Shown: in pieces, positions 43,690 to 51,597 of the stretch
Layout of the letters: the number at the start of each line of letters is the position of its first letter
How positions within the stretch are numbered: position 1 is the stretch's first letter
From: Planctomycetota bacterium
Lineage (GTDB): Bacteria > Planctomycetota > Planctomycetia > Pirellulales > Pirellulaceae
Length of the DNA stretch: 51,597 nucleotides
Reading direction: 5' to 3'
Assembly (NCBI GenBank): GCA_024276655.1
Contig: JAJRWU010000213.1
Coordinates: 1-51,597 of the forward strand
Made by a program: the position numbers and the translations under genes
The notes under the pieces: model-generated
What the model saw: the letters and a program-made list of their open reading frames with translations, nothing else
Databases searched by the model: none
What the model was told of the DNA's origin: nothing

Positions 43690-46600
43690 ATGTTGCTCCG
43701 CGAAGTTTATGAAGTCTTCAAGCGGAACGACGTGCTCGACGATCTGCCCGAGCATCTGGCGAAGCGATTGCAAGCCGCCGGCGACGATGACAAGCTATAC
43801 GCCATTCTCATACTGGCGTATTCACGCTGGTGGCTGGAAGAGCAGGAAGAGGCCTTGGAATTGTTGTCGGAGGCGGGGGCGTTACTCAACGACGATCCCG
43901 TGTTTCGCCTGGAAATCGCTTCGCTGCATCAATCGATGGGGAATTTTGAAGACGCCTTGGAAATCGTCGAGGCGATCGCGCCGCGCGACCAAAAACTGGT
44001 GCAACAACGCGAACTGCTAGTGCTGGAGTTGGCCGAACGCGTGGGCGATGTTGCGCGGGCGCGCAAGGCGGCCGAACGGTTGTTCGGCCTGCGGCTCGAT
44101 TCGAAAACGCAACTGGCCTTAATCGAGCAGATGCGCCGGCTCGGCATGCACGAGATGGCCGAGGCGATTGTGTCGCGCGTGCAACGGCGCTCCAGCAACG
44201 ATCTCGCGTCGCTGGCTTCGCTCATGACCTTGTATCAAGGGCAAGGCAAGGTCGAATTGGCCCAGCAACTAGCGCACACGATTCTCCGCCGCACGAAATC
44301 GCCGTTGTCGAACATGAGCGCGGCGGGTCGGAACCCGTTCCGATACCAGACCAGCAACAACAACTCCCAGATGCGAACCCAATCGCTGCAGTTGCTCCAG
44401 CGCACCGGTGCGTTGAAGGAGTTGATCGCGAAGTTGGAAAGCCAGCTTGAACGCTCCCCCAATTCGCCGCAACTCTACGCCAAGTTGATCGAGTATTACG
44501 AATCTTCGAACAATCGGGAGAAGGTCGAATCGCTGCTGGTGAAGGCGGTCGCGGCGCGCCCCGACGCCGCTGTTTTTCGATACAAAATCGCCAAACATTT
44601 TGTCTCGACGGGGAAACGCGACGAAGCCTGTGATCAGTATCTGGAATTATTGAAACAGAAACCGCAATGGGTGGCGGGAGAACTGTATCAAATCGGCAGA
44701 GTCTTTGAGCAAGCCAAACGCACTCTCGATTTGGTCCAGGCGTTTGAGAAAATCAATTTGAAGCAGTTCAGTCAGCCGTACTACGTCATCAACCTCGTGG
44801 CCAACTTAATGCGCGGCCAGCGAGGCGAGCCGAGCGAAGCCGAAATAAAACTGGCGCTCAACCTGTTTGAGAAAGCGTTCGAGGCTTTCCCGCAATACCG
44901 CAGCAACATGATGTCGAACTTGAGTAGTCCGAAGCTCTGGAAGCTCGATCGGGTTTACCAACTTGGCAAGCGAGCGGTCGTTCCCTCGGCAAGCGAAGCC
45001 GCCGCGGCGCCCTGGTACGGGCTGAATCAGATTTATTCCTACAGCCAGGGTGGGAAGGTAAGCGGTCAGTTCCACCAAGTGCTCAACGGCGTGCATGGAA
45101 CCGACAACCTGCCCGACTTTCGTAAAGCGATTGAAAGGCGTTTACAAGAGACGCCTCAGTGGCTGGGCGGCGAAGCGATGCTGGCCTTGATCGAACTAAA
45201 AGAAAACCAAAAGCAACAAGCCCGGCAGCGGTTGGAAAAGCTGGTTTCCAATGAGGAAACGTTGAAGGCGATGTCGTCGAACACCTGTTGGATCATCGGC
45301 CAGGAACTGGATCAGTTTGAAGAGACGCGCCCTCTGGCAATCAAACTGCTCGAAGCGGCGATTAAAAAAAGTAACTCGATGCAGCAGATGCAATACTCGC
45401 CCGTTGCCAAACTGATCAAAATGTACCACGACATGGGACGCAACGACGATGCGCGAAACCTATTGCTGAAGCAGCTTCGCAACCCGAGCGGAAATGCGTT
45501 CGACCCGTTTTACTCTTCCTACCAACGAGTCCAGAATTCCGTTTGGGCCGGGCGGCAGTTGTTGAAGCTGGATAGCCCCGTCGACGCCGTGCGCGTTTTC
45601 CGGGAGCTCTCGCAAGACGACGCTGTCGAACAGGCCAGCCAATGGGGAGGGAATCAGCCAGATTATTTCAAGAACCAAGTTACGAAGGGGCTCAACGATG
45701 CACTCGCCGCACTCGATGCCGCCAATGCCCCCGAAGCGATGGCGCAACTCTTGGCGGTTCCGAAGAAACTCGCCAAGGGCGCCCCGATCTTGGACCTGTT
45801 GCTGATCGTTCCCTCGATCAACGACGCGCAAACCAAGCCGATGGAAAGTCCGCTGGTCGACTTGCTCGTCATGCTCTCGAAAGAGAAGACCGTCGCCGAC
45901 GGAATCCGCCAGCGGTTGGCCGGTTTGCAAGCGGATCATCCCGCCGACCTCTCGGTGCGTATCGTGGAAGCCGCATATCTGCTCCGCATCGAGCACGAGC
46001 AGGCTCCTGATTCACTGCGGGCGTTGCTGGCGGCGTTCGAATCGCAACCTTTGGAAAAAATCAAAACGGGGCGCCGCCCCAACTCTCGCCAGCGTCGAGA
46101 AGCGCTGGCGCAAGTTCCGCTCTGGCTGATCGCCCGCGAATGCCTAGCGAGCAAAGACCGGCAAGAAATCGGCGAGGCGTTCGCCGCCGGCGCGCTTCAG
46201 GCGGCTCGCCGTCAGACCGACGATCAACACACCGCCGCCATTCTTTACGGCTGGGCAAACATCGCTCTGGAACGCAACGACCGCCAACAAGCCGAAGCGA
46301 AATGGGCGGAACTGTTGGCGATTGTGACGCAGAACGGCGCCGAGAGCAAAAAGCCATCCAAATCGCATCGCATTCCGCCGCTCACACTCTCCAAGTTCCG
46401 CCTCGCGATCACGATCGCGCATGCCGCGGCGGAGAACCAAATGCCTGCTTTGTCGCGGCAGGCGGTGCAAGCCGCCATGCGGGGCGGGATGCCGGTAAAG
46501 GATGTGGCGAAATCGTCATCCAACAGCGGCCGCGGCGTGATGGTATTCTCGACTTTTGTCGGATCTACCTCGGCGGAATCCAACCTCGCAAAATTGGAAA

Positions 46601-49600
46601 CCGAAGTCGCGACGTCGCTCCGCAAGGTGATCGCCCAATGGCAAGGCGATGCTTATCCGGCGAAAGAGGTTTATGCGCTGCTGCGGCCGATCATCCTGCC
46701 TGAAAATCGTCCCGGTGAGATTCGCATGTATAGCGATTCCTCAAAATTGTTTTCCGAGGCGCAAGCCAGCAGCCTGGGCGAAGTGCTGGTCGAATGGGCG
46801 CGGCGAGCCGGCGAGACTGAACGACTTTCGGCAGACCTCGCAGAGCGAAAGAAGAACCCGGCGGCGAAAATTGCGGCGTTGGTCCTGCAAACACAAATAG
46901 CGCTTTCCCGCAACCAACTCGACGACGCCAAAACCGCTCTGGTGGAGTTGGCGAAAGAGGTCAAGCAACGCGGCTTGCCGCCGATCGTGCAACTTGCCTG
47001 CCATGCGGCGCTGCCGGCGTCGGGGCATGAAAGTTTGGCGAAGCCAGCGTTTGAAATCCTCCAATCGGCGATCAACTTGAACGTACGATCTGCGGGAGGC
47101 AATTCACACAGCCACCAGCTTTCACTAGGCCGTTTGGTCTCGAAAGTGAATCGCTATCTGGCCCACGATCCTCGGCAGGTCATGAAGTTCTTTGAAGATT
47201 ATCTTAATGGTCGGCAACCCTATTACGCCAGACATAGCGGCGAATACGTGCAGTATCTGCAACGGCAAGACTTGGCCGCGATCGCCGAAGAAGCAGCCAA
47301 AACCGGCTTGCCGCATATTGCCTTGGACTACCTGGCCCGCGTGGCCGATATCTCGATCGCGCGTTATTCAAGACCAGGCACCGCTATCGCGATGGCGGTG
47401 ATTTATCGAGAAATGAGCCGCCTTTCAGCTGAGCAACGGTACGAGGCGTGGCGCGATTGGACACTGCCCGCCAAGGGGCGGCAAACCGTTCGATTCGCCG
47501 CCGATTGGGTCGAACCGGTGCGGACGCCGCAAGCGTTCTTGAAGCCTGGCAAGCGCGAGGGCCAACTCCATGCCACCGACCTACTGAGCAATCTTACGGA
47601 GTTGGTAACCGCCGCCCAAGAGAGCGGGCGGCTGGAGGAATTGCGCGGCCTCGCCGAGGACGCATACGAAAAGAAACTGGAGAACGCATCGTTCCTGTTC
47701 GCGATTCTGCTGGCAAAAATGGACGATTCCCAACGCGGCAAGGAAGTCATCGAACAACTCGTCTCGACCATCGGCGAGCGATTGAAACCGCAGTCTGGGC
47801 AATCGCGTTCAGACGGCGTGAGCGATTATTTGGTCTACCAGGCTTGTATGCAGTCGGCGCAATTGTCGCCTCTGTACCGGGCACATCTGGTCTCGGTGCA
47901 TCAGGCTTTTCGGAACACCCTCAACGCCCGCGTGTTGGGACATTTGCCGATTGATCTGGCCCGCCGCGAATTCGAGAGCGAACCGCCCACGATCCGCCCC
48001 GGCGATGATCCCCAACTGGCGCATTGGCAGGTGTTCAGTACGAAGCAAGTGACCGTTGGCGGAACCCATCCTTGGTGGGAGGTTCACGAAGGCCAACTCG
48101 CGCATCTTAGCGGCGCCGGCTCCGATTTTCTCAGCTTCGCGTATCCGCTGACGGGCGACTTTGAGTTCACGGTCGAAGCGTATTATGGTTCCTGGGCCGA
48201 AGCCGACCTTGGCTACGGCGGAGCGGTGGTGGAAGCTCAAAAGTGGGGTTCTCGCATGCCCATTTGGTCGATCGGCGGCCATGAATCGCTCTACTTGCCA
48301 GCGGCCCTTCGCGGCATGCTGGAGAGATTCACCTCGCTCAAAATCCAAGTTGCCGATGGCAAAATGAAGCAATTCCTCAACAACGCCCTGGTCTATGAAG
48401 AGGAAGTCAGCGACACCAGCCCCTGGCTGACGCTCTTCACCGACTACGCCCGCGCCACCACGTTCCGCAACCCGCGAATTACTGGCAACCCGACGATCCC
48501 GCGCGAAGTTTCGCTCATCAATGGCGATCGAATGGACGGCTGGAACACTTCTTTCTACGGTGAAACACAACCGCGTCATCGTTTGATGGCGTTAAAGGTT
48601 GAAAACGAAAACGAGTACGATTCTCGATTGCGTCAGCAGCAGGCGGAGCCGAGCGCGTTCGATTGGCAAGCCGCCGACGGAGCGCTCGTCGGTCAAAAAA
48701 GCACGCGTTCCCAAAGTTGGGCCTACTACCAGCGACCGCTTCGCGATCAGGAATCGTTTCACTATGAATTCTTTTATACTCCTGGCGAATCGGTGGCGCA
48801 TCCCACGATTGGCCGCATCGCCTTACTGCTCGAACCCGCTGGCGTTGACGAACATTGGCTGACGCGTCTCAATTGGGATGAACCGGTGCTTGGCATCGTC
48901 GACGACAACCGGCTGAGCAACGCCGCTGCGCGCCGCGGCCCAAAAGAGCTTCCGCTTAAGCCCGATGATTGGAACCGGGTCGGGTTGACGCTCGCCGGGC
49001 GTACGCTTCGCGTCGTGTTGAACGGCGATCTGGTTTACGAACGAACCGTTGAACCGGAAATTGATTTGCAGGTTGGTCTCTATCACGGGAAAGGGCGGTC
49101 GTTGAAAGTTCGCGAACTGAAGCTGAGAGGGCCTTGGCCCGAAACGCTCACCGCGGAAATTCGTAATAACATGTTGGCTTCCAACAAAGAGTACACGCCT
49201 GCCGATCATCGCTTGCTTCACGACATTCTCGGCGAGCGGTTCTTTATTCAGGACGCCGCGCCGCTTGTAGCGCGGGCTCGGCGATTACCTGAACAGCAGG
49301 CCTACGAAGAACTGCGCGCCTGGGTGTTGGCTTCGCCCGACCATGCGAATCATCGGCTGTATTTTGAATTTGTCTCGTCCGCCGAATCGACCCGGCAAGA
49401 GATAATCTGCCCGGCAATGGAACTCATGTCGGTTGCCCAACAAGCTGGGAAGCTGGCTGAATTAGCCGCACAAATTACTGCAATAAACATGCCAAACGAG
49501 AGCGGACAGCGCGGCAAAATCGGGCTTCTGGCGCTGCTCGCGATGCAGCGGCAAGATTTTGTCGCGGCGCGACAAGGCATGGCGCAACTCAACGCGTTGG

Positions 49601-51597
49601 CCGCGAAAGGCTTCCCGCAGAGCATGAGCCCGACCGAACGAGCGAGCGAATTCGTGGTTGCCTGGCAAGCAGCGAAGCATTCCGAATTGCAATTTGCCGC
49701 GTTCGATTTGTCGCAGCAACTGCTCATGAAACAACGCGACGCCAAAACCAAGGCGAAAGACGCGAAATGGGACAAGTGGGCCAACATGCTCGGCGGCCAT
49801 ATCGATCGAGCGATGCGGTTCGGTTCGCAGGCCGCAGCAGATAAACCGCGTTTGACGCAGTGGGCGAATGTTCCGTATTACAAGCCGGAGATGCACAAAA
49901 ATGGGCTGCGGCATACGGAGTGGGAGTACTCGCCGGGCGTGGTCGACCATGTTCCCGGCGGAACCTGGGGCCAGCTCTTTTTTCAGTCGCCGTTGGAAGG
50001 CGACTTCGAAATAAACGTCCAACGAACGATGCATGGATACCGTGAAGCCGCGATCACCTACGGCATGCACTCCGCCGAACCTCGCTACGACTACAAAGCC
50101 ACGCGCGTGGTCAACCTCATGCACGCCGTCAAGGATGAGCCGGGCAAGATCACGATTCCCAATCAGGGCAACTGGCTGGCCGGCTTTCGCATCGTGGTGA
50201 AAAACAACAAAGTCAGAACGTTCGTCAATGGAACCCAAATTCATGAAGAATCGTTTTCGCAACGCCCCGACCCCTGGCTTGTGCTGCAAGCTTATAACGC
50301 GGGCTTCCAATCTTCCATTCGCAATCTTCGCATTAGCGGAAATCCGAAGATTCCCGACCAACTCGACCTCATCAATTTCGCTAGTTGGGGCGCGTGGCGA
50401 GCCGACATGTATGGCGATTCCCTTTCGCTAGACGCAGCCAACGAATCGGCTCCGTGGAGAAAGGCCGACGGTGAGATTCAAGGCCGGCTTCGCGAGAACG
50501 TTTCTGATACGCCCCGCCAGAGCTTGCTGATGTATCAGCGCCCGATGTTGGAAGACGGCGTGATCGAGTTCGAGTCGTACGATATTCCCGGTGAGTTCGA
50601 GGTCCATCCTGCCGTTGGCCGCTCGGCGTTACTCGTTTCCGCCGATGGAGTAAAGAAGCATCTACTGACAGACGCGCAATTCGCAACCAGCGGCCTCGCG
50701 CCAAACAACTCCGCGCCGATCGAAGGCGCGGCGAAAAAGATCGCCCTCAAGCAGCGGGATTGGAACCGATACCGGCTGTCCTTAAAAGGCGATCAACTCA
50801 CACTCGCCGTCAATGGTGCGGATGTCGCCACGATCACCTTGACCGAACCTGCGGCGCAGCGCTATTTCGGCTTGTTCCGCTACTCAAATAAAACAAAGTG
50901 CCGCGTTCGCAATCTTGTTTATCGGGGAGAGTGGCCGAAAACGCTGCCGACGGTCGCGGATCAGCAACTGGCTAGGGCGTCGGCCGAAAATCAATTCGCC
51001 GCCTGGCCTGAATCGCAAGTGTTCGACTTCACCGAACCGATCAGCAAACTCCAAGCGAAGGGGCTGGAGCCGGGCGGCGCTGTATCGGGGATTACGTCGG
51101 TCGAAGGTGGAACGCGGCTATTACTACAAAACGCCGATGGCTACGCGAAGCGGCCGCGTCTTCACCTACGCCAGCCGATCAGCGAAGATTGCGTGATCAC
51201 GCTCGACTTCGAAGGCTTCAAAATCCAGAAACCGAAAGAAGGGTGGGGCGCTTATCTGGTGTTGCGAGCGGCGGTGGATACCGCTTCCAATCCGGGAGTC
51301 GAGACATCGCTCGGCGTGGATCAAAACGGCAATACGAACGTTCGCTCCGTTCGCGGACACAAAACGCTCGCCGGCAAGGCCAGCCATGAGAGCCGGCACT
51401 GGCCGATTTCCATGGCCGCCGGTCGCCTACGCTTGGTTCGCCAGGGCGCAACGATTTCGGCTTGGTTCGCGGAGCCGAATTCCAATGACTTTCGCCTGCT
51501 CGAAACATGGCCGGTGGGCGAAACGCCGATCAAGGAGATCATCGTCCAATGCGCCGCCTCTCATGCAACCGCCAGCGTCGACGTCGTTCTCAAGCGG
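43690..51597 (+). CDS. Giant TPR/DUF1583-like protein, C-terminal segment (partial, no stop in window)
   Basis: 2,636 codons open to the window edge, in the same frame as the segment before it. The ATG at 43690 is the first start after the TAA but has no Shine-Dalgarno site, and the frame is already open from 43669. TPR-like helices continue to about 47950. From about 48020 it carries concanavalin-like modules of the DUF1581/DUF1583 planctomycete type, repeated: module 1 at about 48020-49130 (HWQVFSTKQ, ITGNPTIPREVSLI, WNRVGLTLAGRTLRVVLNG), module 2 at about 49890-50940 (RISGNPKIPDQLDLI, WNRYRLSLKGDQLTLAVNG), and a third from about 51020. It is presumably extracytoplasmic. The function is unknown; carbohydrate binding is only a guess from the fold. 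Confidence 0.82.
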   Translation, partial: MLLREVYEVFKRNDVLDDLPEHLAKRLQAAGDDDKLYAILILAYSRWWLEEQEEALELLSEAGALLNDDPVFRLEIASLHQSMGNFEDALEIVEAIAPRDQKLVQQRELLVLELAERVGDVARARKAAERLFGLRLDSKTQLALIEQMRRLGMHEMAEAIVSRVQRRSSNDLASLASLMTLYQGQGKVELAQQLAHTILRRTKSPLSNMSAAGRNPFRYQTSNNNSQMRTQSLQLLQRTGALKELIAKLESQLERSPNSPQLYAKLIEYYESSNNREKVESLLVKAVAARPDAAVFRYKIAKHFVSTGKRDEACDQYLELLKQKPQWVAGELYQIGRVFEQAKRTLDLVQAFEKINLKQFSQPYYVINLVANLMRGQRGEPSEAEIKLALNLFEKAFEAFPQYRSNMMSNLSSPKLWKLDRVYQLGKRAVVPSASEAAAAPWYGLNQIYSYSQGGKVSGQFHQVLNGVHGTDNLPDFRKAIERRLQETPQWLGGEAMLALIELKENQKQQARQRLEKLVSNEETLKAMSSNTCWIIGQELDQFEETRPLAIKLLEAAIKKSNSMQQMQYSPVAKLIKMYHDMGRNDDARNLLLKQLRNPSGNAFDPFYSSYQRVQNSVWAGRQLLKLDSPVDAVRVFRELSQDDAVEQASQWGGNQPDYFKNQVTKGLNDALAALDAANAPEAMAQLLAVPKKLAKGAPILDLLLIVPSINDAQTKPMESPLVDLLVMLSKEKTVADGIRQRLAGLQADHPADLSVRIVEAAYLLRIEHEQAPDSLRALLAAFESQPLEKIKTGRRPNSRQRREALAQVPLWLIARECLASKDRQEIGEAFAAGALQAARRQTDDQHTAAILYGWANIALERNDRQQAEAKWAELLAIVTQNGAESKKPSKSHRIPPLTLSKFRLAITIAHAAAENQMPALSRQAVQAAMRGGMPVKDVAKSSSNSGRGVMVFSTFVGSTSAESNLAKLETEVATSLRKVIAQWQGDAYPAKEVYALLRPIILPENRPGEIRMYSDSSKLFSEAQASSLGEVLVEWARRAGETERLSADLAERKKNPAAKIAALVLQTQIALSRNQLDDAKTALVELAKEVKQRGLPPIVQLACHAALPASGHESLAKPAFEILQSAINLNVRSAGGNSHSHQLSLGRLVSKVNRYLAHDPRQVMKFFEDYLNGRQPYYARHSGEYVQYLQRQDLAAIAEEAAKTGLPHIALDYLARVADISIARYSRPGTAIAMAVIYREMSRLSAEQRYEAWRDWTLPAKGRQTVRFAADWVEPVRTPQAFLKPGKREGQLHATDLLSNLTELVTAAQESGRLEELRGLAEDAYEKKLENASFLFAILLAKMDDSQRGKEVIEQLVSTIGERLKPQSGQSRSDGVSDYLVYQACMQSAQLSPLYRAHLVSVHQAFRNTLNARVLGHLPIDLARREFESEPPTIRPGDDPQLAHWQVFSTKQVTVGGTHPWWEVHEGQLAHLSGAGSDFLSFAYPLTGDFEFTVEAYYGSWAEADLGYGGAVVEAQKWGSRMPIWSIGGHESLYLPAALRGMLERFTSLKIQVADGKMKQFLNNALVYEEEVSDTSPWLTLFTDYARATTFRNPRITGNPTIPREVSLINGDRMDGWNTSFYGETQPRHRLMALKVENENEYDSRLRQQQAEPSAFDWQAADGALVGQKSTRSQSWAYYQRPLRDQESFHYEFFYTPGESVAHPTIGRIALLLEPAGVDEHWLTRLNWDEPVLGIVDDNRLSNAAARRGPKELPLKPDDWNRVGLTLAGRTLRVVLNGDLVYERTVEPEIDLQVGLYHGKGRSLKVRELKLRGPWPETLTAEIRNNMLASNKEYTPADHRLLHDILGERFFIQDAAPLVARARRLPEQQAYEELRAWVLASPDHANHRLYFEFVSSAESTRQEIICPAMELMSVAQQAGKLAELAAQITAINMPNESGQRGKIGLLALLAMQRQDFVAARQGMAQLNALAAKGFPQSMSPTERASEFVVAWQAAKHSELQFAAFDLSQQLLMKQRDAKTKAKDAKWDKWANMLGGHIDRAMRFGSQAAADKPRLTQWANVPYYKPEMHKNGLRHTEWEYSPGVVDHVPGGTWGQLFFQSPLEGDFEINVQRTMHGYREAAITYGMHSAEPRYDYKATRVVNLMHAVKDEPGKITIPNQGNWLAGFRIVVKNNKVRTFVNGTQIHEESFSQRPDPWLVLQAYNAGFQSSIRNLRISGNPKIPDQLDLINFASWGAWRADMYGDSLSLDAANESAPWRKADGEIQGRLRENVSDTPRQSLLMYQRPMLEDGVIEFESYDIPGEFEVHPAVGRSALLVSADGVKKHLLTDAQFATSGLAPNNSAPIEGAAKKIALKQRDWNRYRLSLKGDQLTLAVNGADVATITLTEPAAQRYFGLFRYSNKTKCRVRNLVYRGEWPKTLPTVADQQLARASAENQFAAWPESQVFDFTEPISKLQAKGLEPGGAVSGITSVEGGTRLLLQNADGYAKRPRLHLRQPISEDCVITLDFEGFKIQKPKEGWGAYLVLRAAVDTASNPGVETSLGVDQNGNTNVRSVRGHKTLAGKASHESRHWPISMAAGRLRLVRQGATISAWFAEPNSNDFRLLETWPVGETPIKEIIVQCAASHATASVDVVLKR

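Overview
The window is chromosomal DNA from a bacterium that is very probably a planctomycete of the Pirellulales type. The reasons are a Tat-exported DUF1501 protein, a giant TPR/concanavalin-like protein of the DUF1581/DUF1583 kind, a stand-alone nuoHJKLMN block, a moxR/DUF58/BatA-like cluster, and many short palindromic repeats between genes. The DNA is moderately GC-rich. I saw no tRNA, rRNA, CRISPR array or prophage.

Layout. 1-132: the 3' end (domains V and VI) of a group II intron, ending 10 bp past the stop of a convergent DUF1501 gene. 143-5121 (minus): DUF1501 protein, neutral-ceramidase-like secreted protein, and an ankyrin/serine beta-lactamase-like hydrolase. 5122-6842: palindromic repeat, small secreted protein with a strong terminator, and a decayed ARPP-1-like gene interrupted by a 76-bp MITE. 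7149-12721 (plus): threonine dehydrogenase, an IleS2-type isoleucyl-tRNA synthetase with an odd repeat insert, and purN. 12794-15472 (minus): CE15-like esterase, TatD nuclease and a small helical protein, downstream of nuoHJKLMN (15528-24572, minus). 24911-28783 (plus): YIP1-family membrane protein, a repeat-filled gap, an OleA/FabH-like thiolase and a Gfo/Idh-like protein with a membrane tail. 28817-32068: RluA-type pseudouridine synthase (minus), maf and a membrane-anchored coiled-coil protein (plus). 32069-32551: nested repeats. 32552-39180 (minus): moxR, DUF58, BatA-like VWA and VWA/GATase-like genes in one operon. 39445-window end (plus): a giant TPR protein gene split by one in-frame TAA and running off the window.

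How the genes work together. nuoHJKLMN supplies the membrane arm of complex I; nuoI and nuoA-G are absent here, and the three antiporter-like subunits carry extra hydrophilic inserts. The moxR-to-VWA operon is a classic AAA+/VWA envelope-chaperone-like set, and the convergent coiled-coil gene may be a displaced member of it.

The most notable structure outside genes is a family of four 76-bp elements with terminal inverted repeats and 4-bp target duplications. One copy sits at the stop codon of one VWA gene and supplies the apparent Shine-Dalgarno sequence of the next; two others lie in a nest of older repeats. The most notable gene observation is the in-frame TAA in the roughly 4,000-codon reading frame at the right end.
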